DNA of 63,667 nucleotides from Deltaproteobacteria bacterium. GTDB taxonomy: Bacteria; Desulfobacterota; GWC2-55-46. The DNA lies in the NCBI GenBank assembly GCA_016218105.1, contig JACRET010000011.1, positions 1 to 63,667 on the forward strand. The letters run 5' to 3'. The translations under genes were made by a program, and so were the position numbers. Shown in pieces: positions 1-9,544 of the stretch (position 1 is its first letter; each line of letters opens with the position of its first letter). The notes beneath the pieces were generated by a model, which saw nothing but the letters and a program-made list of their open reading frames with translations, made no database searches and was not told the origin of the DNA.

Positions 1-1
1 G

Positions 2-163
2 TTCATAAGGCCAGCGGAGGTGGAGCTGCTCATCGGAGACCCGAAGAAGGCGAAAGAGAAGCTCGGATGGGAGCCGCGGGTAAGCTTCAGAGAGCTTATC
101 CAGATGATGGTCGAAGGCGATATAAAGGCGCTTAAGGGGTCGCGAGAGGTGCTTGGGGCGTAA
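2..163 (+). CDS. gmd: GDP-mannose 4,6-dehydratase, C-terminal end (partial)
   Basis: The first 54 codons read in frame to a TAA at 161-163 and give the end of a nucleotide-sugar dehydratase; the 5' part lies outside the window. The residues [20 protein letters not shown] followed by GWEP and [10 protein letters not shown] match the conserved C-terminus of GDP-mannose 4,6-dehydratase, which forms GDP-4-keto-6-deoxymannose for surface polysaccharide synthesis. Two glycosyltransferase genes follow on the same strand, which fits an O-antigen or exopolysaccharide operon. Only about 50 residues are visible, so a related dehydratase cannot be excluded. Confidence 0.8.
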   Translation, partial: FIRPAEVELLIGDPKKAKEKLGWEPRVSFRELIQMMVEGDIKALKGSREVLGA

Positions 164-167
164 ATTA

Positions 168-187
168 CCCTGCCATAAATGGCAGGG
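168..187. repeat. R1 repeat, hairpin fragment
   Basis: This is the perfect inverted repeat CCCTGCCAT-AA-ATGGCAGGG, placed five bases after the gmd stop. It is the terminal hairpin of the R1 family; longer copies lie at 9432, 11015, 32038 and 63355. Here only the hairpin and the adjoining AAATTA/GATTGTC bases are kept. It could act as a 3'-end stem for gmd mRNA but has no T-tract. Confidence 0.8.
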
Positions 188-230
188 ATTGTCTCAGGGG
201 AGATTCGATTAAAAGCCATCGGAGAGGGTC

Positions 231-1373
231 TTGAGGATAGGCATAAACGCATTATATCTTCTGCCGGGCAAGGTCGGAGGGAGCGAGATATACATTAGAA
301 ACCTTGTAAAATGGCTTCCAAGGGCAGAGAGCCAGAATCAGTATGTCATATTCACAAACAGGGAATCGGCAGGGGTATTTGACGATATACCCGGCAGGGT
401 AGAGGTAGTCCCATGTAACCTTAACGCTGCAAGCCGACCGATGAGGATCCTCTGGGAGCAGTTGATGCTCCCGGGGCAGGTGAAGAGGCACAAGATAGAC
501 GTCCTACTTTCGGCAGGGATGACCGCGCCTTTCCTCTCGCCGGTTCCGTCTTATGTGGTGATCTACGACCTCCAGCACGAAAACCAGCCGCAGAACTTTT
601 CTAAATCATATCTCTTTTTTTTAAGAGCCATCATAAGCCTTAGCGCAAAGAGGTCTCATGGAGTCCTGACGCTTTCCGAAAAATCCAAGCGGGATATCGT
701 GAGTATCTATAAGCTTGACCCCCGGGATGTTGGGGTCACGTATCTGGCATGCGACCATAAGGCATTCTACAGGAGAGAGGCGGGGGAGATAGACGCCGTA
801 CGGAAAAAACATAAACTCCCTGAAAGGTTTATACTCTATATCGCCTCATCGCTTCCTCATAAGAATTACGAGAGGCTCCTTGAGGCATTTAAAAAGGTAA
901 AAGAGAAAGAGAGCGGGATCAAGCTCGTCCTTATCGGAGCGAGGGATTACGGCCACGGCGTGATAGCCACAAAGATAGAGGAGCTTGAGCTTATCGACAG
1001 CGTCGTCTTCCTGGGCTGGCTCCCTTTTGAGGACATCCCTCTGATATATTCCGCATCGGAGCTTTTTGTATTCCCGTCCTTGCACGAAGGCTTCGGCATA
1101 CCGGTGCTGGAGGCGTTCGCCACGGGAGTACCCGTAGTATGCTCGAACATCGAGCCCGTTACGGAGGTGGCCGGAAGCGCGGCCCTGCTTATAGACCCTC
1201 TTGATATCGACAGTATCGCCTCAGGCATACTGTCGGTAATAAACGACAGGGGTTTGAGGGAAAGGCTTAAAAAAGAGGGGCTGAAGAGGGCGAAAGAGTT
1301 CAGCTGGGAAAAGACGGCCCGAGATACGGTCTCGATATTGAATACCTTCCTATCACGGCGGGGCGCTAAATAA
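231..1373 (+). CDS. Glycosyltransferase family 4 (GT-B fold)
   Basis: Cytoplasmic or membrane-associated sugar transferase of 380 aa, predicted to move a sugar from a nucleotide donor onto a lipid-linked glycan. The N-terminal half starts with the GT-B acceptor domain (GINALYLLPGKVGGSEIYI). The C-terminal half carries the donor-binding signature FPSLHEGFGIPVLEAFATGV with the EX7E-type glutamates of GT4 enzymes. Length is normal for the family. The start is TTG with the Shine-Dalgarno GGAGAGGG three bases upstream. It follows gmd and its stop abuts the ATG of the next glycosyltransferase, so the genes are probably co-transcribed. Donor (GDP-mannose or a derivative) is inferred from gmd only. 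Confidence 0.85.
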   Translation: MRIGINALYLLPGKVGGSEIYIRNLVKWLPRAESQNQYVIFTNRESAGVFDDIPGRVEVVPCNLNAASRPMRILWEQLMLPGQVKRHKIDVLLSAGMTAPFLSPVPSYVVIYDLQHENQPQNFSKSYLFFLRAIISLSAKRSHGVLTLSEKSKRDIVSIYKLDPRDVGVTYLACDHKAFYRREAGEIDAVRKKHKLPERFILYIASSLPHKNYERLLEAFKKVKEKESGIKLVLIGARDYGHGVIATKIEELELIDSVVFLGWLPFEDIPLIYSASELFVFPSLHEGFGIPVLEAFATGVPVVCSNIEPVTEVAGSAALLIDPLDIDSIASGILSVINDRGLRERLKKEGLKRAKEFSWEKTARDTVSILNTFLSRRGAK

Positions 1374-2399
1374 ATGGCTAAGGTACTCGTCTCCATAGTG
1401 ATCGTAAACTGGAACGGCAGGAGGTTTCTAAAAGACTGCCTGGGGTCCGTCTACGCGCAAAGATCTGTTCCCTTCGAGGTGATCGTCGTTGACAACGGAT
1501 CGACTGACGACAGCCTTGATTTTATAAAAAAGAACTTTCCAAAGGTTGTTATAATAAAAAATGAGAGGAACCTGGGGTTCGCGAAGGGGAATAACCAGGG
1601 GATGGAAATAGCGAAGGGAAAATACATACTGACGCTCAATAACGATACCGTACTTAAAGACGGTTTTCTGGAGGAGCTTGTAAAGGCCGCCGAAGGCTCG
1701 CCCGGCGATGCCGGGATGTGGGCGGTCAAGATACTTTCGTTCGACAAGGAAACCATAGACTCCGTAGGCGGGCTCCTCATATATGCGGACGGGCTCGCCA
1801 AGGGGCGCGGAAGGCTTGAGAAGGACAGGGGACAGTACGACAGCCCCGTTGATGTCTTTATACCTTCCGCCTGCGCCGGTCTTTACAGAAAAACCATGCT
1901 CGATTCGATCGGGCGTTTCGACGAGGATTTTTTCGCGTACTGCGAGGATACCGACCTGGGGCTAAGAGGCAGGCTCGCGGGATGGAAGACCGTAAGCGTG
2001 CCCAACGCCGTTGTTTATCATTACTATTCAGGGACTACAGGCAGGTACACGCCCATCAAGGCCTTTCTTGTCGAGCGGAACCGCCTCTGGCTGGCGGCAA
2101 AAAACCTCCCGCCTTCCATGCTCTGCGCCACACCCTTTTATATGATCTGGAGGTATATCGTTCAGGGCTACGGGATTTTGACGGGCAAAGGTGCTGGCGG
2201 AAGGTTTGTGGAGGATAGATCAAAATGGGAGCTGATAATCATAGTCCTTAAATCCTATTTTGCGGCCATAACGGGTATGCCTTCGATCCTCAGGAAAAGG
2301 TCTTTCGTACAGAAGAGGCGTAAGGTGACAGCGGCTGAAGTGAAAGGCTGGTTTAGGAAATGGCGTTTAAGCGCCGCGGGAGTAGCGCTCGTAGATTGA
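1374..2399 (+). CDS. Glycosyltransferase family 2 (rhamnosyltransferase-like)
   Basis: A 341-aa GT-A enzyme. The start VSIVIVNWNGRRFLKDCL, the VVDNGSTDDS segment and the NNDTVL metal-binding site in the first ~100 residues are typical of the GT2 group that includes rhamnosyltransferases. FFAYCEDTDLGLRGRLAGW around residues 180-200 is the conserved acceptor/catalytic ED motif. It starts at the base after the upstream stop, which implies translational coupling. The likely role is extending an O-antigen or other surface glycan. The sugar specificity cannot be read from the sequence. Confidence 0.85.
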   Translation: MAKVLVSIVIVNWNGRRFLKDCLGSVYAQRSVPFEVIVVDNGSTDDSLDFIKKNFPKVVIIKNERNLGFAKGNNQGMEIAKGKYILTLNNDTVLKDGFLEELVKAAEGSPGDAGMWAVKILSFDKETIDSVGGLLIYADGLAKGRGRLEKDRGQYDSPVDVFIPSACAGLYRKTMLDSIGRFDEDFFAYCEDTDLGLRGRLAGWKTVSVPNAVVYHYYSGTTGRYTPIKAFLVERNRLWLAAKNLPPSMLCATPFYMIWRYIVQGYGILTGKGAGGRFVEDRSKWELIIIVLKSYFAAITGMPSILRKRSFVQKRRKVTAAEVKGWFRKWRLSAAGVALVD

Positions 2400-2408
2400 G
2401 GAGAGATA

Positions 2409-2762
2409 TTGGCTATAGCGACCGGGATAGATGTCGTCGATATAAAGCGGATCGAGGACGCGTCAAAGAGTGAGCGGTTCCTCAAAAGGATCTTTACCGA
2501 AGAGGAGCTGAATTATTCTTTCAATAGAAAATTTCCTTACAGGCATCTCGCTGGAAGGTTCGCCGCGAAGGAGGCCTGCGTAAAGGCGCTTACGACGGTA
2601 TCGGGATTCAGCTGGAAAGATATCGAGGTAATACACGGCGGGAGCGGAAGCCCCGCGCTAAAGCTGAGTTCAGGCGCGAAAAGGCTTTTGGGCGAAAGGA
2701 AGATATTTCTAAGTATCGCCTACTCCAGAGCCCAGGCCCTTGCTTTTGTCGCGATAGAGTAA
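2409..2762 (+). CDS. acpS: Holo-[acyl-carrier-protein] synthase
   Basis: AcpS moves 4'-phosphopantetheine from CoA onto the serine of apo-ACP, activating it for fatty acid synthesis. The 117-aa protein has both family motifs: GIDVVDIKRIED near the N-terminus (Mg-binding Asp) and GRFAAKEACVKAL near residues 50-62 (Glu and Lys of the active site). The start is TTG, with GAGGAGAG ending five bases upstream. It follows the glycosyltransferases by 9 bp, so it is probably read from their transcript. A strong terminator lies 60 bp after the stop. Confidence 0.93.
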   Translation: MAIATGIDVVDIKRIEDASKSERFLKRIFTEEELNYSFNRKFPYRHLAGRFAAKEACVKALTTVSGFSWKDIEVIHGGSGSPALKLSSGAKRLLGERKIFLSIAYSRAQALAFVAIE

Positions 2763-2820
2763 TGCCCGCCCGGGCTTAAGCCCTGGGCTTAGAAATTGAT
2801 TGAGAGAAGGTCTTAATCAG

Positions 2821-2856
2821 AAAATCCCCCTGGTTTGCGCAGGGGGATTTTTTATC
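2821..2856. terminator. Bidirectional terminator between acpS and usp
   Basis: The stem AAATCCCCCT/AGGGGGATTT closes a short loop (GGTTTGCGC region). It is followed by TTTT on the plus strand and by AAAA before the stem, so it can stop both the acpS transcript and the convergent usp-clp transcript. Its end overlaps the usp stop codon. Confidence 0.85.
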
Positions 2857-3688
2857 TTTCCAGGAAAAACGGCCCGTCCACGTTTCTCATTACATGCTCC
2901 GTAGTGGATCCAAGCACCATTTCCACGATACGGGAATGATGTGATGTGCCCATAAAGAGGAGGTCGTGGCCGTTCTTTTTATAGTAGCGTTCTATCTCCA
3001 GGGGCGGGTCGCCTTTAAGGTGGACGAACCTGGCCTTTATCTCATAGGGCCTTAAATAGTCTTCGGCGTTTTTAAGCAAGAGCAGGTCTGTATCTGTCTG
3101 GGATGAAACGGTAAGTACAGTGAGCGGCATAGCCATTGTCTTTGCCCACTCGGCCGCCGAGTGCATCGCCCTGCTCGCGGTAGGGCTGCCGTCGTAAGCG
3201 AGGAGCGGATTTGAGGGCTCTTTAAAGGCCTCAGGGACTATCATCACGGGTTTTGGCGATTTTCTTAAGACACTCTCCGTGGTAGATCCCAGGAGCCCGT
3301 ATTCGAACTTTGCGTTTATCCCCCGTTTGCCTATTATTGTAAGGTCTGCTATCTTTGCCTTTTCGCAGATCTCATTCGGGACTACGCCGAAGGCGATGGA
3401 TGATTCGCACAGGAGGCCTGAACTGGAGCAGACCTCCTCAAAGACAGCGAGTATGGTCTTGCCCCGGAGCTCAAGGGCCTCCCTCATCCGCGAGGAGAAG
3501 TTAAGGAAAGGCTCAAACCCAAGTGAACCCGAGAGGTCATGGAGGAACGGGCCTTCAAGGGCGACTACGTCAATTACATGCAGCCCCATCAGGCCCGCCC
3601 CGAATTTTTTGGCAAGCCAGACCCCGTAATCGAGAGCCACTCGGCCGTTATCGGAACCGTCTTGCGGAACGAGTATGTTTTTGATCAT
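2852..3688 (-). CDS. Tandem universal stress protein (two Usp domains)
   Basis: This 278-aa cytoplasmic protein is two fused Usp folds. The first starts MIKNILVPQDGSDNGRVALD and ends with IGKRGINAKFEYGLLGSTTE, an ATP-binding type GX2GX9G(S/T) loop. The second covers roughly residues 155-278 and ends with MGTSHHSRIVEMVLGSTTEH, again carrying the G-x9-GSTT signature. Both halves therefore look able to bind nucleotide. The ATG overlaps the clp stop as ATGA, so it is coupled to the upstream Hsp100 gene and likely induced with it. The physiological role is stress endurance by family knowledge; no specific ligand can be named. Confidence 0.88.
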   Translation of the reverse strand: MIKNILVPQDGSDNGRVALDYGVWLAKKFGAGLMGLHVIDVVALEGPFLHDLSGSLGFEPFLNFSSRMREALELRGKTILAVFEEVCSSSGLLCESSIAFGVVPNEICEKAKIADLTIIGKRGINAKFEYGLLGSTTESVLRKSPKPVMIVPEAFKEPSNPLLAYDGSPTASRAMHSAAEWAKTMAMPLTVLTVSSQTDTDLLLLKNAEDYLRPYEIKARFVHLKGDPPLEIERYYKKNGHDLLFMGTSHHSRIVEMVLGSTTEHVMRNVDGPFFLER

Positions 3689-5964
3689 ATAAGCGCCGGC
3701 TCAACAGCCTCGGAGGTTTCAACGGTTACTTCATCATCGACAGCATCGATCTTGAAGAAATCCCCGTCCTTCCACATAAGGGTGATAGGCACCTTGACCT
3801 TCTCGTCAACATGCCTTTTCAGGAATCTCGCGCCGTATTTTTGATTGTACCCCTTGCTTACGAGGGCCTCGACCGCCTTTTCGGTTACGACCATGTGCTT
3901 GCCGTACCCTTCCATATGCTCCCGTATGCGTTCGAGATAAAGGTTCGTAAGGACCTTGACCTCTTCCATTGTAAGAGGCGTGAAGACGATAATGTCGTCT
4001 ATGCGGTTTAAGAACTCAGGGGAAAGGGTATTTTCTATCTCTTTCATTATATCTTTCTTATAGCCTAGCGTATCCTGGCCCTCCGGCAGGAAGCCAAGCG
4101 GCTTTACGTACTTCTTGAAGACATCCGCGCCAAGGTTGCTGGTCATGATTATGACCGTATCGCTGAAGTAGATCCTCTTTCCCCGTCCGTCGGTCAGCCA
4201 GCCCTCATCAAATACCTGGAGGAAGAGGTTGAGGACATACGGGTGCGCCTTCTCAATCTCGTCAAGCAATACTACGGAGTACGGGTTTTCGCGAACCGGG
4301 TTCGTCAGGAGCCCCCCGCGCTCGGACCCCACTATGCCGCGCGGCATGCCTATGAGCTTGTCGACCGCGATGGCAGAGTCCTTGTACTCGCTCATATCTA
4401 TGCGGATCATCTTCTTATCCTCACCGAAGAGGTACTCCGCGAGCGATTTGGCAAGCTCAGTCTTGCCGACCCCTGTCGGGCCGAGGAAGAGCAGCACTCC
4501 GTCAGGCCTTGAGAAGTTTTCTTTCAAGGGCCCCTTATTCAGCCGGAGGCGTTTTGAGAGCGCCGTAACCGCTTCTTTCTGACCGATGACTCTCTTGGCC
4601 AGGGACTTTTCCATGTCCTTGAACCTGCCGACAGTGTCCCTGAAGATCATGTCCTTCGGGATCTTGGTCTCCTGTGAGATGACCTCTATAACGTCATCGG
4701 GTTTTACCGGCTCTGTGGGCCTGTTTATCTCCACCTTGACGCACGAGGTATCAAGCCAGCCGATGACCTTGTCGGGCATCTTCAGCGACCTCATGTATCT
4801 CTGGCTCATGTCAAGAGAGGTCTCTATAGCCTCGTCGTTTATAGTTACCGAATAGCTCTTCTCAAGCCGCCCCCTTATGCCGTAGAGGATCTTTCTTGTC
4901 TCGTCGACCGTAGGCTCCTGAATATGGACAAGGCGGAACCTCCTTGCCAGGGCCTCGTCTTCCGCGATGAATTCCTTATATTCGGAGAGGGTAGTCGCGC
5001 CAATTATCTGCACCTCGCCCCTTGAGAGCGTCGATTTGAAAATATTGGCGGCATCGGAAGGCACCCCCATGGCGCTTCCCGCGCCGATCAGGGTATGGGC
5101 CTCGTCTATAAAGAAGATTATGTTCTTCTTCTCTTTGATTTCCTTTATTATTTTTTCTATCCTGTCCTCAAACATCCCCCTGAAGATGGTACCTGCGACA
5201 ACAGAGTTCATCTGAAGGTTTACGATCTGCTTATCCCTCAGCCTCTTTGGAACCCTCTTCGGCTCAAGCTCAATCCTTCTTGCGAGTCCTTCGATAACAG
5301 CGGTCTTTCCAACACCAGGTTCTCCGATGACCATGACCGAATTGGAACGGTCGACATGGCATAGTATTTCCATTACCTGCTCAATTTCAGCGTCCCTGCC
5401 TACGATCATAGGCAGCTTATCGAATCTTGCCAACTTATTCAGATTTACAGCGAAGTGCTTGAGATTTGGAGGGAGTTCATATTTCTTTTTGAGCTCCTCT
5501 TCCATCTCTTCCTTACTCCTTACTTTGACTGTTATTCTCCTCATTACATAATCGGGGTCAAGGCCGAACGAGCGGAATACCTTGGCCGGGAGGCTGTGAT
5601 TTTCCTGAAAGATCGCTATAAAGAGATCAGTGGAATCCAGTTCTTCCCTACCCCATCTCTGCGCCTCTTCACGGGCAAGCCTGAATACGTTCCTCGTTGC
5701 CGGAGGTATTTTAAGGCCCAACCCGATGTACTGCCGTGATACGTTTAGGTGTTCGTTAAGGAAGTTTATGACGTGGTATACATCGAGGTTCAGGTCTTCC
5801 ATTACTTCCCTGAAGAAGTTCTCTTCCACCTTGGCGAAGGCCAGGAAGAGATGCTCTACACCGAGGTAGTAATGCTGGCGGGTCTTACTCTCCTCGATAG
5901 CCGCTTCAAGAACTTTTCTGGCGGCGGGCGTAAGCTTTTCTTTTATATCTTCCAGTTCAGTCAT
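3685..5964 (-). CDS. Clp/Hsp100 AAA+ unfoldase (ClpA/ClpC type)
   Basis: Double-ring ATPase that unfolds proteins, probably for ClpP. The order is an N-terminal Clp_N repeat domain (about 1-150), AAA domain 1 with Walker A GEPGVGKT and Walker B IIFFIDEAHT, a short linker, AAA domain 2 with GPTGVGKTELAKSLAEYLF and VVLLDEIEKAHP, and the C-terminal D2-small domain. The linker lacks a ClpB-length coiled coil, so it is not a disaggregase. An LGF tripeptide sits where ClpA/C/X carry the ClpP-docking loop. An upstream GTG at 5991 has its Shine-Dalgarno too close. ATG 5964 (MTELEDIKEKL) has GAGG seven bases upstream, so I start there. No clpS or clpP is nearby. A perfect palindrome lies 52 bp upstream. 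Confidence 0.88.
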   Translation of the reverse strand: MTELEDIKEKLTPAARKVLEAAIEESKTRQHYYLGVEHLFLAFAKVEENFFREVMEDLNLDVYHVINFLNEHLNVSRQYIGLGLKIPPATRNVFRLAREEAQRWGREELDSTDLFIAIFQENHSLPAKVFRSFGLDPDYVMRRITVKVRSKEEMEEELKKKYELPPNLKHFAVNLNKLARFDKLPMIVGRDAEIEQVMEILCHVDRSNSVMVIGEPGVGKTAVIEGLARRIELEPKRVPKRLRDKQIVNLQMNSVVAGTIFRGMFEDRIEKIIKEIKEKKNIIFFIDEAHTLIGAGSAMGVPSDAANIFKSTLSRGEVQIIGATTLSEYKEFIAEDEALARRFRLVHIQEPTVDETRKILYGIRGRLEKSYSVTINDEAIETSLDMSQRYMRSLKMPDKVIGWLDTSCVKVEINRPTEPVKPDDVIEVISQETKIPKDMIFRDTVGRFKDMEKSLAKRVIGQKEAVTALSKRLRLNKGPLKENFSRPDGVLLFLGPTGVGKTELAKSLAEYLFGEDKKMIRIDMSEYKDSAIAVDKLIGMPRGIVGSERGGLLTNPVRENPYSVVLLDEIEKAHPYVLNLFLQVFDEGWLTDGRGKRIYFSDTVIIMTSNLGADVFKKYVKPLGFLPEGQDTLGYKKDIMKEIENTLSPEFLNRIDDIIVFTPLTMEEVKVLTNLYLERIREHMEGYGKHMVVTEKAVEALVSKGYNQKYGARFLKRHVDEKVKVPITLMWKDGDFFKIDAVDDEVTVETSEAVEPALI

Positions 5965-6015
5965 GGTAACCTCGTTCGATCCAGAGATCACTCCTGGGTC
6001 TCTGAACCTGAGTTG

Positions 6016-6032
6016 TCCGGGAATTTCCCGGA
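6016..6032. promoter_or_regulatory. Perfect palindrome upstream of clp (operator candidate)
   Basis: TCCGGGAA-T-TTCCCGGA is a 17-bp perfect inverted repeat about 50 bp before the chosen clp start and inside the 5' leader. The size and symmetry fit a repressor operator. It is not CIRCE (TTAGCACTC/GAGTGCTAA), and I see no second copy in front of dnaK or dnaJ. A transcript hairpin is the alternative. Confidence 0.4.
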
Positions 6033-6134
6033 GGTTGGGTTAATATGCTATCTAAACCGTCCTTAACTGCGGTCTCCCCACCGGAAGCGGATAGTCGTTT
6101 TTTTAAGACCCGAAAATCCAATTATACGCATATT

Positions 6135-7037
6135 TTACCATAACCCCTTCCTGGGTTCATAGGGATTTATTCGTGAAAATTCCTCAATCAATTCTTTACT
6201 TTTTTTATCCAGTGATTTGGGCGTTGATATCTGAACGATAATATATTCATCTCCCCGCCTGCCGCCCTGCAAATAGACCCCTTTTTCCTTGAGTCTCAGC
6301 TTCTGCCCGCTCCTCGTGCCGGGCGCGATCTTTATTGTGGTAAAGCCGTCTATCGTAGGCACCTGTATCTCAGCCCCGAGGAGAGCTTCTTGAATATTTA
6401 CCGGGACTTCCACATGGATATCGTTATCGATCCTTTTAAAATAGGGGTGCGGGAGCACGTTTATCGTGATATATAAGTCTCCGGGCTGGCTGGCCCCATA
6501 TCCGAATTCCCCTTTCCCCGCGACCCTAACCTTTGAGCCGTCCTTTACGCCGGGGGGCACCTTTACAGTCAGTGTTTCCGCCCCGGTCTTTCTCGTGATA
6601 GTGACCTTTACATCGGCGCCCCTTGCGGCTTTTATAAAATCCAGCCCGATGCTATACTCCAGGTCAGCGCCCTTCTGCGCCCCGGGTCTACGCCTCGCGC
6701 GCCCAAAGATATCACTGAAAAGGTCTTCGAAACCTCCGCCACCGCCGAAGCCGAAGTCCTCGAAGTTGACCCCTCCTCCAGGAGGCGGGTATCCGCCTCC
6801 CATACCCGGCTCGAAAGTCACCTGGCCCGTAAGGTCGTAATCAGACCTCTTTTTAGGGTCGCTTAAAACGCCATATGCCTCGTTTATCTCCTTGAACTTT
6901 GCCTCCATTTCCTTTTTATTTTGCGGGTGGAGGTCAGGATGAAATTTTCTGGCAAGCGACCTGTACGCCTTTTTAATCTCTTCTTCGGTAGCGCTTTTGC
7001 TTACACCGAGAATCTCGTAATAATCTTTAGTTGCCAT
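6135..7037 (-). CDS. DnaJ-class co-chaperone, CbpA type (no zinc finger)
   Basis: J-domain protein of 300 aa that stimulates DnaK ATPase activity and delivers substrates. The J-domain covers residues 1-70 with the essential HPD at 33-35. A long glycine/phenylalanine-rich stretch follows (about 75-115), then the two C-terminal beta domains that bind substrate (about 120-290). The four CxxCxGxG zinc motifs of DnaJ proper are absent, so this is a type II/CbpA-like J-protein. The start has the Shine-Dalgarno GAAGGT. It lies 320 bp downstream of dnaK on the same strand, with a GC-rich hairpin between them. Confidence 0.92.
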   Translation of the reverse strand: MATKDYYEILGVSKSATEEEIKKAYRSLARKFHPDLHPQNKKEMEAKFKEINEAYGVLSDPKKRSDYDLTGQVTFEPGMGGGYPPPGGGVNFEDFGFGGGGGFEDLFSDIFGRARRRPGAQKGADLEYSIGLDFIKAARGADVKVTITRKTGAETLTVKVPPGVKDGSKVRVAGKGEFGYGASQPGDLYITINVLPHPYFKRIDNDIHVEVPVNIQEALLGAEIQVPTIDGFTTIKIAPGTRSGQKLRLKEKGVYLQGGRRGDEYIIVQISTPKSLDKKSKELIEEFSRINPYEPRKGLW

Positions 7038-7261
7038 TTAAACCTTCGGCATAGACTGAAAACTTATGCTTCGTAAAAATAATTTTGAAAAAAAGATTTT
7101 TAAAATTTTCTCTACCTGGCGAACAGGGAATTTTCGGATGCAGGGAATTTTTTTTTCGCGGCTTGAGGTCATTTCCATGCTCGTTATGCATTGTCAGGAA
7201 GGTTAGGCCTATGAGGGCTCTTGAAGGAGGCTTGAAAGGGGAGGGGAGGCCGGGTTTTTAA

Positions 7262-7285
7262 CCGGGCCGCCCTAGAGCGGCCCGG
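7262..7285. terminator. GC-rich hairpin between dnaK and dnaJ
   Basis: CCGGGCCGC-CCTAGA-GCGGCCCGG is a perfect 9-bp stem about 72 bases past the dnaK stop. No T-tract follows in the dnaK direction, so it is either a weak terminator or an mRNA processing/stability element that sets the dnaK:dnaJ ratio. The rest of 7038-7357 holds A/T-rich sequence and no ORF; I found no convincing dnaJ promoter. Confidence 0.4.
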
Positions 7286-7357
7286 ATGAATTCCCTCTTT
7301 TACTGCCCTTCCAGCCAAGACACCTTTGATCCAAGGGGTCTTTGTGAATGACTGGTC

Positions 7358-9256
7358 TTATTTCTGCTCATCCACAACCTCTGCGTCGACGACATCGCCC
7401 TGCTTAGCGCCGCCACCTTCTTGACCCGGAGCCGCTCCAGGCATCCCGGCACCCGCTGTCTTATATAGAGCCTCGGCGATCTTGTGTGACGCCGCAGTCA
7501 CCTTTGTTACGGCTTCCTTAAGCGGCTCGAGCTCGTTCTGTTCAAGCGCCTTTTTGGCTTCCGCAACCGCCTCCTCGACCTCTTTCACATCCGCCTCGGG
7601 GAGTTTTGCGCGGTTCTCGTTTATAAGTTTCTCTGTTGAGTATACCAGAGAGTCGAGCTGATTTCTGGTCTCGACTACTTCTTTTCTCTTTTTATCCTCA
7701 TCGGCATGTCCCTCGGCTTCCTTTACCATTTTTTCGACTTCGTCCTTATTTAAACCGCTTGTCGAAGTGATGGTAATCTTCTGCTCTTTGTTTGTGGCGA
7801 GGTCTTTTGCCGAGACATTCAGGATGCCGTTGGCGTCGATGTCGAACGCCACCTCCACCTGGGGTACGCCCCTGGGGGCAGACGGTATCCCCATCAGATG
7901 GAACCTGCCAAGGGTTCTATTGTCTCTCGCCATCTGACGCTCGCCCTGCAGCACGTGTATCTCCACCTGTGTCTGGTTGTCGGAGGCCGTAGTGAATATT
8001 TCCTTCTTCTTTGTGGGGATCGTGGTATTGCGTGTGATCAGCGCGGTCATAATCCCGCCCAATGTCTCCACACCCAGTGAAAGCGGCGTGACGTCAAGGA
8101 GCACCACGTCCTTCACCTCTCCTGCCAGTACCGCCCCCTGAATGGCCGCGCCGATGGCCACGACTTCATCCGGGTTTACTCCCTTGTGCGGCTCCCTGGC
8201 GAAGAATGTCTTTACGAACTGCTGGATCGCGGGCATCCTTGTCATTCCGCCGACGAGGACGACTTCGTTTATATCGGAGGCCTTAAGCCCGGCATCCTTC
8301 AAAGCCTGCTCGCAGGGCCTGTGGCTCCTCTCCACGAGATCGGCGACAAGCTGCTCAAGCTTGGCCCTTGAAAGCCTCATGACCAGGTGCTTGGGGCCCG
8401 TGGCGTCAGCGGTAATGAAGGGGAGATTGATCTCGGTCTCCATCATCGATGAGAGCTCGATCTTTGCCTTTTCAGCCGCTTCCTTCAGCCTCTGGAGGGC
8501 CATCCTGTCCTTTGAGAGGTCGATGCCCTGGTCTTTCTTGAACTCGCTTATAAGCCAGTCAATTACGCGTTGATCAAAATTGTCTCCGCCAAGGTGCGTG
8601 TCTCCGTTTGTCGATTTCACCTCGAAGACGCCTTCGCCCACTTCCAGTATGGATACGTCAAAAGTACCGCCGCCGAAATCGTAAACAGCAATTATCTCAT
8701 CTTTTTTCTTGTCAAGCCCGTACGCCAGAGATGACGCCGTGGGCTCGTTGATTATCCTTTTTACCCCAAGGCCGGCGATCCTGCCCGCGTCCTTTGTCGC
8801 CTGGCGCTGCGCGTCGTTGAAATAAGCTGGCACTGTTATTACGGCTTCAGTAACCGGCTCTCCGAGATATGCCTCGGCCGACCTCTTCAGCTTCTGAAGG
8901 ATCAAAGCCGATATCTCAGGGGGGAGAAAATCCTTGCCCATATTCGAGGACTTCACGACGGCCCTGTTTTGAGAGTCCCTCTCAGCCTTGTAAGGGACCA
9001 TTTTCATCTCTTCGTTCACTTCGTCGAACATCCTTCCCATAAACCTTTTTATCGAGAATATGGTATTCTCCGGGTTCGTGACGGCCTGCCTCTTGGCGAC
9101 CTGCCCGACGAGTATCTCCTTGTCCTTGGTGAACGCCACTACCGAGGGGGTTATGCGGCTGCCTTCCTCGTTTACGATTACTTTCGGCTCCCCGGCCTCC
9201 ATTACAGCCACGACTGAATTGGTGGTTCCCAGGTCTATGCCGATGATCTTTCCCAT
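7358..9256 (-). CDS. dnaK: Chaperone protein DnaK (Hsp70)
   Basis: Cytoplasmic Hsp70 of 632 aa that binds exposed hydrophobic peptides in an ATP-driven cycle. The ATPase domain (1-380) has [17 protein letters not shown] at the start, [13 protein letters not shown], and the phosphate-binding [14 protein letters not shown]. The substrate domain follows ([16 protein letters not shown] linker) and an acidic, alanine-rich lid ends in EVVDEQK, the EEVD-like bacterial tail. The ATG is preceded by CAGGAGG. A sigma-70 type promoter lies 19 bp upstream. grpE and hrcA are not in view and there is no CIRCE, so heat control must use another means. Confidence 0.98.
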   Translation of the reverse strand: MGKIIGIDLGTTNSVVAVMEAGEPKVIVNEEGSRITPSVVAFTKDKEILVGQVAKRQAVTNPENTIFSIKRFMGRMFDEVNEEMKMVPYKAERDSQNRAVVKSSNMGKDFLPPEISALILQKLKRSAEAYLGEPVTEAVITVPAYFNDAQRQATKDAGRIAGLGVKRIINEPTASSLAYGLDKKKDEIIAVYDFGGGTFDVSILEVGEGVFEVKSTNGDTHLGGDNFDQRVIDWLISEFKKDQGIDLSKDRMALQRLKEAAEKAKIELSSMMETEINLPFITADATGPKHLVMRLSRAKLEQLVADLVERSHRPCEQALKDAGLKASDINEVVLVGGMTRMPAIQQFVKTFFAREPHKGVNPDEVVAIGAAIQGAVLAGEVKDVVLLDVTPLSLGVETLGGIMTALITRNTTIPTKKKEIFTTASDNQTQVEIHVLQGERQMARDNRTLGRFHLMGIPSAPRGVPQVEVAFDIDANGILNVSAKDLATNKEQKITITSTSGLNKDEVEKMVKEAEGHADEDKKRKEVVETRNQLDSLVYSTEKLINENRAKLPEADVKEVEEAVAEAKKALEQNELEPLKEAVTKVTAASHKIAEALYKTAGAGMPGAAPGQEGGGAKQGDVVDAEVVDEQK

Positions 9257-9274
9257 TGTTTCCTCCTGAAATTT

Positions 9275-9303
9275 ACTATAATCTGTTTTGGTAAGCTTGT
9301 CAA
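9275..9303 (-). promoter_or_regulatory. Sigma-70 type promoter of dnaK
   Basis: On the minus strand TTGACA (9303-9298), a 17-bp spacer, then TATAGT (9280-9275). The -35 is consensus and the -10 differs at one position. Transcription would start about 10 bp before the dnaK Shine-Dalgarno. The same hexamers and spacing drive atpE on the other strand. Confidence 0.8.
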
Positions 9304-9431
9304 TTTCTAGAAAAATACATTTTCTAAAGGCATTTCGCCCCTTTTTCGCTTAACCCGGTACTGGAATAATATAGGGTTCAGAGCGCCCCTTGTCAAGGTC
9401 GATGGAGGAAAAAAACGCGGGTTTGAAGTTT

Positions 9432-9544
9432 AATCGGGTGCCCGGCGGAATCTCGCCCTTTTAAGGGCGGGTCAAAGCCGGGCTATATAAAAGAACAGGT
9501 ACCTTGCCGACAATCCCTGCCATTTATGGCAGGGTAATTGAATT
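9432..9544 (+). repeat. R1 repeat, full copy
   Basis: Full-length member of a dispersed family, nearly base-for-base identical to the copies at 32038-32149 and (inverted) 63355-63463. The order is a GCCCGGC...GCCGGGC outer stem, a CGCCCTT/AAGGGCG inner stem, a TATATAAAAG spacer and the terminal stem CCCTGCCAT/ATGGCAGGG. It fills much of the 524-bp gap between the divergent dnaK and atpE genes. The remaining bases of that gap hold the two promoters and no ORF. Confidence 0.85.

Noticed and set aside
7229..7260. CTTGAAAG word resembling a sigma-32 -35 box near dnaK/dnaJ
   Set aside because: It is on the strand opposite to dnaJ and dnaK and has no CCCCAT-type -10 at the right distance.
9257..9430. 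Search for a CIRCE operator before dnaK
   Set aside because: No TTAGCACTC/GAGTGCTAA or near match is present; only the sigma-70 type promoter and AT-rich DNA.
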